Below, one piece after another: positions 38,126 through 46,930 of a DNA stretch of 64,000 nucleotides (the stretch's first letter is position 1; every line of letters starts with the position of its first letter). The stretch covers positions 2,790,001 through 2,854,000 of the forward strand of contig CP013614.1 in the NCBI GenBank assembly GCA_001465115.1, in the 5' to 3' direction. Both the position numbers and the translations under genes were made by a program. This stretch comes from Enterococcus silesiacus. Its GTDB lineage: Bacteria; Bacillota; Bacilli; Lactobacillales; Enterococcaceae. Under the pieces are notes generated by a model, which was not told where the DNA came from, made no database searches, and saw only the letters and a program-made list of their open reading frames with translations.

Positions 38126-38557
38126 ATGAAAACTAGATATAAATTTTTGATTGCGATAGGAATAATGGTAGTAGGGATAGCAGGATTGAATCGCTACAGC
38201 TATAACAATTATACGAACAAACAAAAAGAACGAATCGAGTTATTTTTTAATTACAATTATAATATCGATTCTCTTACTTTTACTAAAACTAAAAAAAATC
38301 CTATGGGAACACTAGTCTTTTATGGTTATTTTAATAATGATAAAGAAAATGATTTTTCAGCATCAATAATGCCTTATCAAAAAGAATTTGAAAGAAACAA
38401 TGTCATGGATGGTAAGTTTTCAAGAAAAAATGATAAATTTAAGGATAGAAAAACCTATACTGTTTCTGAAATAGAAAAGATCCAACGTAAGGAACGGCGA
38501 AAAAATAGCGAAGAAAACTCTAGTTCTGGGTTCTCCGATTCAGCGTACACTGAATGA
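38126..38557 (+). CDS. DUF1433-type membrane-anchored protein 2 (tandem paralogue)
   Basis: A 143-residue tandem copy of the gene at 37508. The ribosome binding site region and first codons are almost identical (AAAAAGGACACATTGACTAT). A central 36-residue block from RIELFF to YFNN is identical, while the N-terminal anchor, the loop after KEFE and the Ser-rich end have diverged. It has its own promoter-like sequence (TGTTATGCT). Tandem, partly diverged immunity copies are typical of effector loci that defend against several toxin variants. Confidence 0.68.
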   Translation: MKTRYKFLIAIGIMVVGIAGLNRYSYNNYTNKQKERIELFFNYNYNIDSLTFTKTKKNPMGTLVFYGYFNNDKENDFSASIMPYQKEFERNNVMDGKFSRKNDKFKDRKTYTVSEIEKIQRKERRKNSEENSSSGFSDSAYTE

Positions 38558-38583
38558 ATTTTACAACTCACTATCATAAATAA

Positions 38584-38625
38584 AAAAAAGATGACTACCA
38601 AGGATTTGGCAATCATCTTTTTTCG
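38584..38625. terminator. Bidirectional terminator between DUF1433 gene 2 and glmU
   Basis: AAAAAGATGA and TCATCTTTTTT arms with inner CCA/TGG pairing, 1 bp from the glmU stop and 27 bp from the DUF1433 stop. Confidence 0.8.
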
Positions 38626-38626
38626 C

Positions 38627-40009
38627 TTACTTCTCGTTATTCATATAAGGCATGTTCTTCCCATAACCTTCTTTATTCACTTGTCTAGCCCGAGCAATCG
38701 CTAGATCAAACTCTGCCACATCCTCTGTAATCGTAGAGCCTGCCGCAATAACAGAATTCGCTGCAACGTTCACAGGTGCGATCAAACTTGTTGATGAGCC
38801 AATAAACGCGTGATCACCAACTGTTGTGCGATGTTTATCTTTTCCATCATAATTAACGAAAACTACACCACAACCAACGTTAATATTTTTACCTAAGTCT
38901 GCATCACCAACATACGTCAAATGTCCCACTTTGGTATCTTCTGCCACGGTCGCATTCTTGATTTCCACAAAGTTTCCAACATGGACACGTTCACCGATTT
39001 CAGCTTTTGGACGGATATGGGCAAATGGCCCTACATCTGCATTTTTGCGAATAATGCTTTCTTCGACAACTGATTGTGTGATTTTTACGTTATCCTCGAT
39101 CACGCTATCAACGATTTCCGAATTTGCGCCGATAAAACAGTCATCGCCAATCACTGTCTTGCCTTTTAAATGGACACCGGCTTCAATCACTGTATCTGAA
39201 CCGATCACGACACCTTCGTCAATATACGTTGAATCAGAATCAACGAATGAAACACCATTTCTCATATGCATTGTATTCAAACGGCGGTGCATGATTTTAT
39301 TCGCCTCTGCTAAAGCCACACGATCATTGATCCCCATCGCTTCTTCAAAATCAGCCATTTGGTAGGCAGCCACTGTTTTGCCTTCTTTTTTAAGAATCTC
39401 AATGATATCTGTTAAGTAATATTCACCTTGAGCATTGTTGGTATTGATTTTAGACAACGCATTAAACAAGGCTTCATTATCAAAACAAAACGTTCCAGTA
39501 TTGATTTCCTGCACACGAGCTTCTTGTTCAGACGCATCTTTTTGCTCCACAATTTTTTCAACGATCCCTACATGATCACGAATGATACGACCGTATCCAG
39601 TTGGATCTTCCGCATGAGCGGTCAAAATCGTCGCACTCGCGTTTTTTCCTTGATGATAATCAAACAGGTTCGCTAATGTTTCAGCAGTTAATAGCGGCGT
39701 GTCACCTGTAATGACAAGTGTTGTACCTTGTTTGCCAGCTAAGTGCGATTCTGCTTGTAACACCGCATGTCCTGTCCCTAATTGTTCTGCTTGTAAAGCA
39801 TATTGGCTACGTTCACCTAAATGGCTCTTGATTGCTTCTGCACCATGACCTACGATCGTCACAACTTCACTTGGATTCGTTTTTTCCACTTGATCCATGA
39901 TGTGTTCTACCATCGGTTTGCCAGCGACAGGGTGTAACACTTTATAAAGTTTCGATTTCATGCGTGTTCCTTTACCAGCAGCCAGGATGATGACATATCT
40001 GTTTTCCAA
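38627..40009 (-). CDS. glmU: Bifunctional N-acetylglucosamine-1-phosphate uridyltransferase / glucosamine-1-phosphate acetyltransferase
   Basis: Makes UDP-GlcNAc for peptidoglycan and teichoic acids. The uridyltransferase half starts with [20 protein letters not shown] and contains TGDTPLL. The C-terminal half is a left-handed hexapeptide-repeat helix ([20 protein letters not shown] and onward) ending with the acetyl-CoA site ([30 protein letters not shown]). I choose the TTG at 40009, giving [13 protein letters not shown] and 460 residues, because an AGGAG site lies 8 nt upstream; the longer frame from 40042 has no site. Confidence 0.95.
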   Translation of the reverse strand: MENRYVIILAAGKGTRMKSKLYKVLHPVAGKPMVEHIMDQVEKTNPSEVVTIVGHGAEAIKSHLGERSQYALQAEQLGTGHAVLQAESHLAGKQGTTLVITGDTPLLTAETLANLFDYHQGKNASATILTAHAEDPTGYGRIIRDHVGIVEKIVEQKDASEQEARVQEINTGTFCFDNEALFNALSKINTNNAQGEYYLTDIIEILKKEGKTVAAYQMADFEEAMGINDRVALAEANKIMHRRLNTMHMRNGVSFVDSDSTYIDEGVVIGSDTVIEAGVHLKGKTVIGDDCFIGANSEIVDSVIEDNVKITQSVVEESIIRKNADVGPFAHIRPKAEIGERVHVGNFVEIKNATVAEDTKVGHLTYVGDADLGKNINVGCGVVFVNYDGKDKHRTTVGDHAFIGSSTSLIAPVNVAANSVIAAGSTITEDVAEFDLAIARARQVNKEGYGKNMPYMNNEK

Positions 40010-40169
40010 TTGCTTCACTCCTAAGATTTGTTTTATTTTCAATCGTTTATTTTTAATTTAAAATAGCACCATGTTTTAGTTTAGCTTACTCTTTCCGGTT
40101 TTTCAACTGAACCAATTGCTTTTTTGCTATACCAATTTATAATTTTGAGTGTTTGCGTTATAATAAAGG

Positions 40170-40389
40170 AAAATTATGTTAGCACACAGAGCGAAGAGAA
40201 TCAACTCTTTCTGTCAACGATCGTTATGCCATGCACAATCTAGCTACGCGGGCTAGTCCCTCGGAAAAAAGATAAAAATTGTATGTGACAAAAAGCGTCT
40301 CATACAATTTTTCCTATTTTTCTGTCGAGACTGAACGAGCCCACTTCGCTTTTAATTTTATCACTTGAATGATAGAGAGGAAATCCATT
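40170..40389 (+). ncRNA. Structured leader RNA or repeat upstream of the FusB-like gene
   Basis: A TATAAT box at about 40159-40164 would start a transcript with a leader of about 220 bases. The leader holds CTAGC/GGCTAG around TACGCG, and a perfect 12-base stem AAAAATTGTATG/CATACAATTTTT. Outside that stem, CCTCGGAAAAAAGATA can pair loosely with the later TATTTTTCTGTCGAG. AGCGAA near the start and TTCGCT near the end may close it. This could be a cis-regulatory leader or a dispersed structured repeat; I recall similar sequences elsewhere in enterococci but cannot name a family. Confidence 0.45.
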
Positions 40390-41037
40390 ATGACAAAACA
40401 AATACAGCCATATCAATTTAATTTTATTAGAAAACAAGCCAATATTTTGCTACAAGCTCATTTATCTGTAAATGATAAAAATACAATCAAAACACTGCAA
40501 GCAATCGTTCTTGAGAAAATCAATGAACAGTTTGGTGCAGATAAAGAACAGTTACAGCCTTTATTAGAAGGATTTTTAGAAGCTGCGACTTCTAAGCCTA
40601 GACTGGAACACTATTTGGAAGAATTAAAAGAAACGGTTATTCCGTTTGATCCGCCTTCAAAACAACAGCTGACAAAGCTCTTTAAAAAGACCAAGAAATT
40701 GAAAATTCCCGAGTGGGAAACAATGGATTTGAGAGATTATACCTTTTACAGTTGGAATGATAGTGGAAAACAACAAAAATTTATTATCGCTTCAATCGAT
40801 GGACAGCTAGTCGGCGTTTCCGGAACGATTGCTCCTACGACTCAAAAAGGCATTTGCCCGATTTGTCATGAAACGTCAGAAGTTGCGATGTTTCTGTCTA
40901 AGGTGAAAGAATCTGGTGATGGTATGTACACCAAGCGTGGGAATTATATTTGCTATGACAGTGAGAAATGTAACCATAATATTGAGCGTAGAGAAGAGTT
41001 AGAAGCATTCGTTCAAAATGTGAAATTTATGAAATAA
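40390..41037 (+). CDS. FusB/FusC-family EF-G-binding protein
   Basis: A 215-residue protein of the FusB family, which binds elongation factor G and releases it from ribosomes stalled by fusidic acid. The N-terminal half is helical. The C-terminal half is a treble-clef zinc domain with Cys residues in GICPICHETSEV and NYICYDSEKCNHN. VGVSGTIAPTTQKG precedes the first pair, as in known members. Chromosomal relatives are common in Gram-positives, and resistance here is not proven. The start at 40390 follows GAGAGGA; the ATG at 40369 has no site. Confidence 0.85.
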   Translation: MTKQIQPYQFNFIRKQANILLQAHLSVNDKNTIKTLQAIVLEKINEQFGADKEQLQPLLEGFLEAATSKPRLEHYLEELKETVIPFDPPSKQQLTKLFKKTKKLKIPEWETMDLRDYTFYSWNDSGKQQKFIIASIDGQLVGVSGTIAPTTQKGICPICHETSEVAMFLSKVKESGDGMYTKRGNYICYDSEKCNHNIERREELEAFVQNVKFMK

Positions 41038-41189
41038 GATAAGAGCAGAGCAGAAAGACAAATCTATTTTTATTGAAGATTGAAGCAAGCACTCAGTTAT
41101 CTGTTGCTTTCGTTACTTTAGCGTTTATAATAGATGATTTTTCACTGTTTTAATGTACTTTTATATTCTTTTCATGTACAATAATAATG

Positions 41190-41308
41190 AAAAGAGAGAT
41201 ATGTCTTAGCATATCCCTCTTGTGTAGAACCGTTTAAGACGGTAGCAAGTTTTAATTATAAATTAGTAACCGTTATCTCGCCAAAGATATGAGCGGTTAC
41301 TTTTTTTT
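41190..41308 (+). ncRNA. Antitoxin RNA of a par-type (type I) toxin/antitoxin locus
   Basis: TACAAT at 41177-41182 would start a plus-strand RNA of about 120 bases. Its 5' end can fold (AAGAG-GATATG/CATATC-CTCTT). It ends in GTAACCG...CGGTTAC followed by eight T (41266-41308). It converges on the toxin RNA and shares its terminator. TGTGTAGAA...GACGGTAGCAAG in this RNA matches GGTGTAGAA...GACGGTGGCTAC at the 5' end of the toxin mRNA, so both RNAs carry the same direct repeat. This is the organisation of the enterococcal par locus. Confidence 0.6.
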
Positions 41309-41401
41309 GTCGTTTTTAAGCATATCTACAATCAACTTAATCAAAGCAATGGTAAACATACCAAAACTTATAATCAATTGAATTGTATCTAATGCGGACA
41401 A
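41297..41401 (-). CDS. Holin-like toxin peptide of a type I toxin/antitoxin system
   Basis: A 34-codon frame starting with TTG: an N-terminal LSALDTIQLIISFGMF, one membrane helix continuing FTIALIKLIVDM, and the basic tail LKNDKKK. This is the pattern of the small putative holin-like toxins of Gram-positives. AAAGGAG lies 8 nt upstream of the TTG. The mRNA probably starts near 41488, just after TATACT (complement of 41495-41500), and ends at the terminator shared with the antisense RNA. The stop codon lies inside that terminator stem, as in other type I toxins. Confidence 0.7.
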   Translation of the reverse strand: MSALDTIQLIISFGMFTIALIKLIVDMLKNDKKK

Positions 41402-41735
41402 AAGGCTTTCTCCTTTCGTTGATTTCAGTACTTACTTTCATAAGCACCACCACCCTTCGGAAGTAGCCACCGTCATAGCTTTTCTACACCAATTAGTATA
41501 TCACACTTAAAGAGTTTCTCTTCTTTTTTATTGTAAATTATACATTTTTTTGTACGTTTTTAATAGGTATCTACATTCAATCTCCAACACAAGAAAAACT
41601 CAAAAAATTCCACTTCTTTTGTCAATCTTGTCCTTTTTTCCACCTTTTTTTGACTATTTGAATTCTTTTACTCTATTTTATTGACTATTCCAACCTCTTT
41701 AAGTTAGAATAAATTTACAACATAAAATAAAAAAA

Positions 41736-41955
41736 GGCGCCCTGTCAGAAGACGGTCATCTTCTAAACAGAGCCCTGTATTATCAGCACAAACTAATAAT
41801 ACAAGTTGCCTCGCCAATAATTGCTTATTGACTACCTTTATTGTACTAAAAGCAAGAACTGATTTCCATTCTTTTCTGCTTACTCAATAACGACAGTGAA
41901 TGGTTATTTAACGAACGCTTCATGGTATTAGTAGCTGACTAATATCATTTTTTTG
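41736..41955. repeat. Structured RNA repeat unit 1
   Basis: First of two related non-coding units 261 bp apart. It opens with a hairpin-forming block (GGCGCCCTG, then AGAAGA/TCTTCT and CAGAGCC), continues with TATTATCAGCACAAACTAATA and AAGTTGCC, and ends with GGTATTAGT/ACTAATATC followed by seven T on the plus strand. On the minus strand the opening hairpin is followed by a T run, so terminators face outward at both ends and RNAs may be made on both strands. A TACAAT box lies inside on the minus strand. No peptide of note is encoded. Confidence 0.5.
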
Positions 41956-41996
41956 TGTTTAAAATCAGGTAATTAGAGCGAAAAACAAAATAAAAA

Positions 41997-42223
41997 GGCA
42001 CTCTGCATAAGGGCGGTCACCCGAATACAGAGCCTCATATTATCAGCACAAACTAATAATATAAGTTGCCCTAGTCAATATTTTCATATCGACTCTTTCA
42101 TTTTACTCAATTTTTGTAAGAAATACTAGTGTTTTTTTACAGGTCTTGGGAATTTGAAGTAGTTGGTGGTTATTTGTTGCACTTTTGCACGGTATTAGTT
42201 GGTAGCTAATGCCGTATTTTTTT
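41997..42223. repeat. Structured RNA repeat unit 2
   Basis: Second copy of the unit at 41736. It has the same plan: GGCACTCTG hairpin block, identical ATTATCAGCACAAACTAATA core, AAGTTGCC, then a diverged middle, and a closing ACGGTATTAG/CTAATGCCGT hairpin followed by seven T. Loop bases differ in a compensatory way (AGAAGACGGTCATCTTCT in unit 1, GGGCGGTCACCC in unit 2), which argues that RNA folding is conserved. Confidence 0.5.
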
Positions 42224-42240
42224 CGCTCTTTTTATAAATA

Positions 42241-42306
42241 GCAAGCACCTCTCTCCTTTTTCAATACGATATTTTCGTATTGGCATTCTACCAATTGGTG
42301 CTTGCG
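42241..42306. other. Long hairpin, two nested perfect stems
   Basis: GCAAGCACC pairs with GGTGCTTGC at the outside and CAATACGA with TCGTATTG inside. No T run follows on either side. It lies directly after RNA repeat unit 2 and may be the 3' part of another small RNA or a processing site. Confidence 0.5.
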
Positions 42307-42646
42307 AGCGGATGTTACTAGAATCGATCACTACCATACGTTCATCATTTGATCTAAACAGGCAGCCAAGTCAATATGCGTACAAAGGGACACGAATCAG
42401 AAACGAATCAATAAGTATTTTTTAGTTTACCCGATTGAATGGTGCGATGTAACGATTGGCTTCTGCTACATCCGTATGCTTAACGATCCGTCTGGCGGAA
42501 GCTGGGTCATTAAGTCAAAAAAATTCACAGGGCTGCAGAACCTGAGAATTTCAAATAGCTGTTTATCACTTCAGAAACACCCAACCATTTTTTTACTACC
42601 ACAAGATAAACAGCTGTTTGTTTTTTCTCTTTTTCAACAATCATTC
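42307..42646. pseudogene. Gene-free stretch with a short coding remnant
   Basis: Nothing intact is visible. On the minus strand 42514-42422 reads open for 30 codons to a stop, with a protein-like composition (SARRIVKHTDVAEANRYIAP), preceded immediately by a stop and lacking a start. It may be the tail of a lost gene. I cannot name it. Confidence 0.25.
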
Positions 42647-42820
42647 TTATTTTTTATCGCTCATCTGAAGATTATTTAACTGCTTCAAAATATCACTATT
42701 CGGATGACTCTTTTCATTTTCCCAATTTGAAATACTTTGTCTCGTTACATACAACATATCCGCTAATTCCTGTTGCGTTAAATTCAATTGTTCTCGCTTC
42801 TTTTTTACTTCTGTAACCAT
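42647..42820 (-). CDS. Small XRE-family HTH protein
   Basis: A 57-residue single-domain Cro/CI-type DNA-binding protein: KKKREQLNLTQQELADMLYV, then TRQSISNWENEKSHPNSDIL. There is no effector domain. The ATG at 42820 follows GGGAG. Similar short regulators often accompany small membrane proteins or phage remnants, but no partner gene is co-oriented here. Confidence 0.8.
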   Translation of the reverse strand: MVTEVKKKREQLNLTQQELADMLYVTRQSISNWENEKSHPNSDILKQLNNLQMSDKK

Positions 42821-43050
42821 TGTCTTCTCCCTACTTGTTATACTATACACTTATTATAGGGCTTTTATTTTAGAAAAAACAATAGTGATTTTGAATAGTT
42901 ACAATTCGTTTTTCTGATATTTGAAGTACCAGCAGATCCAATACATATATTTGGAAAAAGACACTATTCCGTGCTACTCTAACACTACACAAGGGCAATG
43001 AACCGCCTTTTTGGCTAGGTTGCTTAATTTATAGAAGAAGGGTGTAGATA

Positions 43051-43239
43051 ATGATGAATGTAGAGGATATTGTAAAAAAAGTAAAAGAACTGGTTGGAGA
43101 AGGTAATATTGAGAAAGCTACTCAATATATTGAAGATCACAAAGATGAACTTGGCGATCAATACGATAAGGTAAAAGACCTCATTTCCAAAGCAGATATT
43201 GGCGGTATGTTGGATAAGGTGAAGAATTTTTTTAAATAA
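43051..43239 (+). CDS. Small helical protein, 62 residues
   Basis: Unrecognised family. Almost wholly helical and charged (NVEDIVKKVKELVGEGNIEK, ending MLDKVKNFFK), without a membrane segment. The start is one of two adjacent ATGs; a GAAGAAGGG stretch upstream is a modest ribosome binding site. The leader has a hairpin at about 42994-43022 (GCAA-ACC-GCC/GGC-GGT-TGC). A strong terminator follows at 43300-43344. Confidence 0.6.
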   Translation: MMNVEDIVKKVKELVGEGNIEKATQYIEDHKDELGDQYDKVKDLISKADIGGMLDKVKNFFK

Positions 43240-43299
43240 TATGATCGCAGTTTCCCTTTTTCTGAATTATCACTAATAGATGATTGATTTTATTAAATA

Positions 43300-43344
43300 A
43301 AAAGTGCCTCTTCTGTGAAATACACAGAGCAAGGCACTTTTTAA
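43300..43344. terminator. Bidirectional terminator
   Basis: AAAAAGTGCCT and AGGCACTTTTT arms with inner TCTGTG/CACAGA pairing, between the small helical protein and the convergent ArgE/DapE-like gene. Confidence 0.85.
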
Positions 43345-43374
43345 CATTTTTATCTTTATATCTCCAAATAAACT

Positions 43375-44520
43375 TTAATCCAAATAAGTCGTCGCCATCT
43401 CTTTGTAAATATCGACCATTTCAAGATAGTTATTTACATCTACATATTCGTCCACTTGGTGAGGCGTTTCATTACCTGGACCAAAAATAATTACAGGAAA
43501 GACTTTTTTGCCTTTGGTAAATTCAGCGGCATCGGTTGTGCCAGACACCCCAACCATTGGGATATCAACATCGACTTGTTTTTTCGCTACTTGTTGGGCG
43601 ATTTTTGCGATATCAGAATCTTTTTCGCTTTTCACTGAAATTTTATTGGCTTCGATACTCAAGGTTAAATGATACGTATCTTTTTGGTTCAGCTCATCGA
43701 TCAGTTCATTCATTTTTTTAATAACAACGTCATTATCATAACCAGGAATCGTTCTGATATTTCCTTGAAGACTGGCTTCACTTGGGATACTGTTGATTTG
43801 TTCCCCACCGGAAATCATCGTTACATTATAGATAAAATCGCCTAAGACTTCATCTGTATGAACTTCACTACGGAATAATTGGTTCGCTCTTGAATAGAAA
43901 TCATTTAGATGATCGATCGCATTTACACCTAGTTGAGGCATTGAGCTGTGGGCATTTTTACCTTGACTGGCTACTTTAAAATTGATTGATCCTTTGTGGG
44001 CATAAACGATACCAGCGTAGCCGGAAGGTTCACCAATCACCATTGAAGTCACATCATCGACGTAGCCTTCTTTGGTTAATTGTTCTGCTCCTAATTCACC
44101 GACTTCTTCACCTACTGTGGCGATTAAACGTAAACGTCCATTGAAGTCTGCTTTTTCTTCTTTTAACTCGATCATAGCAATTGCCATAGCAGCTAAGCCA
44201 CTCTTCATATCACATGTGCCACGACCATACATCTTGCCATCACGAATTTCAGGTTTGAACGGATCTGAGGTCCAGTCAGCTTCATTCCCTGCTGAAACCA
44301 CATCCATATGTCCTGAAAACGCTAAGACTTTTTCATTATTTTTATTGCCGATCTCAACAATTAAGTTGTCACGGTCTTTGTCATATTCTAAAAAGCTTGA
44401 GTCGATGCCATGTTTTTTGAATAGCTTGCTTAAATACTCAGCGACTTCTTTTTCATTGCCATTAACTGACTTGATTGCGACGATGTCTTTTAAGATTTGG
44501 ATTTTTTCTTGTTTTTCCAT
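43375..44520 (-). CDS. M20 family ArgE/DapE-type deacylase
   Basis: A 381-residue zinc deacylase. The first metal region is LAFSGHMDVVSAG with a following YGRGTCDMKSGLAA, and the catalytic Glu pair is in ATVGEEVGELGAEQ. The dimerisation domain is in the middle, and FGPGNETPHQVDEYV supplies the last His. The family covers succinyl-diaminopimelate desuccinylase, acetylornithine deacetylase and related enzymes; sequence alone does not settle which. Monocistronic. Confidence 0.85.
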   Translation of the reverse strand: MEKQEKIQILKDIVAIKSVNGNEKEVAEYLSKLFKKHGIDSSFLEYDKDRDNLIVEIGNKNNEKVLAFSGHMDVVSAGNEADWTSDPFKPEIRDGKMYGRGTCDMKSGLAAMAIAMIELKEEKADFNGRLRLIATVGEEVGELGAEQLTKEGYVDDVTSMVIGEPSGYAGIVYAHKGSINFKVASQGKNAHSSMPQLGVNAIDHLNDFYSRANQLFRSEVHTDEVLGDFIYNVTMISGGEQINSIPSEASLQGNIRTIPGYDNDVVIKKMNELIDELNQKDTYHLTLSIEANKISVKSEKDSDIAKIAQQVAKKQVDVDIPMVGVSGTTDAAEFTKGKKVFPVIIFGPGNETPHQVDEYVDVNNYLEMVDIYKEMATTYLD

Positions 44521-44727
44521 TATGTTTGCCTTCTTTCATATGATTCATTCAGTTTCTCATCGTGTGTGAAAAAAACTGGATAAATATGCTTACAGGTTAA
44601 CTATACACCTAAATGGAAAATTCGTTAAATAAAATCGGTTTCTTTTAAAACAGATTTATTTATTAGTTGCCACTATTAATAGCAAATCTATTCTTAAGCA
44701 TAGATTGTCTTTTCACAGTTAATATTT

Positions 44728-46908
44728 TTATCTTAAAGGAATTTCAGATTTTTTTACATCTGAAAAATTCAATTCGGGTGCTTTTTTCAAAATAAATGGA
44801 ACCCAATTATAATAATTTTCAAAATTCACTCCGAATATCACTTTTTCTAAACTTATCGTATTTACTTCTAAAAATAACTTAGGATTATTTGGATCATGTT
44901 TGGCATGTGTAAAATCTTTCGTCATTTGTAAAAGTCGATATTCATTCTCATAATTATATTTTTTATTCTTAACTAAGAACTTTATTTTGTCTAATTCGAT
45001 AGATAAAAACGTGTTGAATGTAGTGGAAATTGTTTCTTGACCATGAATTTTGCTAATTACGTAAAAAATATTATCAACTAACAGTTTTATTTGAAGATCT
45101 TCTTTAGTCGCTAAATCATCATCATTTTTTAAATATTGAATTTTATACGTTAAAGGAGACGTTTCAATAAATTGGTAGTTTTTATCATCAAAATACTCAT
45201 CATCTTCAATATTATTATTCTCTTCTTGTCCGTACAAACTTTCGTCTTCAGAAATTGGTAGTTGCTTAAAGCCTAATGAAATACCTTTGTTATCATCACC
45301 GTACATTTTCCACATAGGAATATCATCTTTATTTTTTGTTAAAGAGGATATAAATGCATGACTGACATCATTTCTAACATCGCATATATTATGAATTAAT
45401 TTGGAAATAGTTTCTTCACAGTGCTCATTTTTTTCCTCTAGTTTCATTCTTAATAGATTTGATAGAAACTTCCCTTCTTCTGGATCATTCATATATTCAG
45501 TATTATATAATCGTATATTGATATTGGTGTCTTTAGTATCCTCTTGTAATTTTAGTAGACTAGATAATGTATTGATAGAAGTATACTGATACAAGACAAC
45601 ATCATCTTTTAATAGTAATGAACTTTTAAAATAGTTTATGTTAATGATTATTTTGATAATAGCTTTAAAAATTGACTGGGTATCGGTCATTGAACTAGTT
45701 GTTTCTTTAATTAGTTTCTGTAAAAAATTATTATTATAGTTCGTCATTGAATTAATAATTTCTTCATAATCAAGCTCATATTCCTTATTATTTTCTATAA
45801 TTTTTATCATGGTATCATATGAGACTTGTTCAATTCCTATTTTTTGTAAGAGATCGGTCAACGCACCAGAATAGTTTTTGGTAATTTCGAAGGCTGAAGC
45901 TAAATTATTATTATACTTAATGTTTTTAGGATCTAATTTTATTGCCTTTTGATAATATTTAATAGCTTGGTTATGTTTTTCTTGTTTGGTCAATATAAGA
46001 CCGACTTTATTATAAGCAGAAGCATTGGCTGGATTTAATTCTATTACTTCTTTAAAGACCTCTATAGCTTTATCATATTCTTTTTTCCTGTATAATGTAT
46101 TCCCTAAATTATTATAATACATCGTATTACTTTTCTTTAAATCTATTGCTTTTTGATAAGCTTCTACTGCTCCTTCATATTTTTCTTGTTTATCTAACGC
46201 ATTTCCTAAATTATTATAGGCAGAGGCATAATTAGGATTCAATTCTATTGCTTTTTGATAGACCTTTATTGCCTGATCATATTTTTTTTGTTTGTATAAT
46301 GTATTCCCTAAATTATAATAGATAGTGGCATTATTAGGATTTAATTCCATTACTTTTTGGTAGACTTCTACTGCTTCTTCATATTTTCCTTGTTTGTCTA
46401 AGGCTATTCCTAAGTTATTATAGGCAGAGGTATAATTAGGATTTAATTCTATTGCTTTTTTATAGGCTTGTACTACTTCTTCATATTTTCCTTGTTTGTA
46501 TAACCTATTTCCTAATTTATAATAGGTAGAGGCATGGTCAGGATTTGATTCTATTGCTTTTTTATACGCCTCTACTGCTTCTTCATATTTTCCTTGTTTG
46601 TCTAATATATTTCCTAATTTATAATAGGCAGATGCATAATCAGGATTTAATTCTATTGCCTTTTGATAGGCTTCTACTGCTTCTTCATATTTTCCTTGTT
46701 CTTCTAATACACACCCCAAATTATAATAAGTAGTGGCATGAGTAGGATTTAATTCTATTGCCTTTCGATAAGCCTCTCCTGCTTCTTGATATTTTTTTTG
46801 TTTTTCTAATGCATTTCCTAAATTATAGTAACGTAATACGTCATCTGAGGTTGACTCACTCAATTCTTTATTACGTTCTTCTTTATTTTCTATATTATTC
46901 AAATCCAT
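44728..46908 (-). CDS. TPR-repeat protein with C-terminal DUF2971 domain
   Basis: A 726-residue protein. Residues 22 to about 330 hold nine regular tetratricopeptide repeats of 34 residues (YYNLGNALEKQKKYQEA, ending KAIELNP) and a tenth, degenerate one. A helical linker follows. The end, from about 455 (LYQYTSINTLSSLL), is DUF2971: NTEYMNDPEEGKFL, HAFISSLTKNKDDIPMWKMY, GISLGFKQLP and NYENEYRLL. DUF2971 has no established activity that I know of. Start at 46908 after AGGGGA; the longer frame from 47037 adds 43 unsupported residues. The DNA is AT-rich and its 102-bp repeats are prone to expansion. It lies directly downstream of an orphan YefM-like antitoxin. Confidence 0.8.
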   Translation of the reverse strand: MDLNNIENKEERNKELSESTSDDVLRYYNLGNALEKQKKYQEAGEAYRKAIELNPTHATTYYNLGCVLEEQGKYEEAVEAYQKAIELNPDYASAYYKLGNILDKQGKYEEAVEAYKKAIESNPDHASTYYKLGNRLYKQGKYEEVVQAYKKAIELNPNYTSAYNNLGIALDKQGKYEEAVEVYQKVMELNPNNATIYYNLGNTLYKQKKYDQAIKVYQKAIELNPNYASAYNNLGNALDKQEKYEGAVEAYQKAIDLKKSNTMYYNNLGNTLYRKKEYDKAIEVFKEVIELNPANASAYNKVGLILTKQEKHNQAIKYYQKAIKLDPKNIKYNNNLASAFEITKNYSGALTDLLQKIGIEQVSYDTMIKIIENNKEYELDYEEIINSMTNYNNNFLQKLIKETTSSMTDTQSIFKAIIKIIININYFKSSLLLKDDVVLYQYTSINTLSSLLKLQEDTKDTNINIRLYNTEYMNDPEEGKFLSNLLRMKLEEKNEHCEETISKLIHNICDVRNDVSHAFISSLTKNKDDIPMWKMYGDDNKGISLGFKQLPISEDESLYGQEENNNIEDDEYFDDKNYQFIETSPLTYKIQYLKNDDDLATKEDLQIKLLVDNIFYVISKIHGQETISTTFNTFLSIELDKIKFLVKNKKYNYENEYRLLQMTKDFTHAKHDPNNPKLFLEVNTISLEKVIFGVNFENYYNWVPFILKKAPELNFSDVKKSEIPLR

Positions 46909-46930
46909 ACTATTTGAATCCCCTATTCTA

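Noticed and set aside
45960-46850. Tandem repeats resembling a CRISPR or satellite array
   Set aside because: They are in-frame TPR codons without spacers of constant length or palindromic repeats. No CRISPR array is seen in the window.
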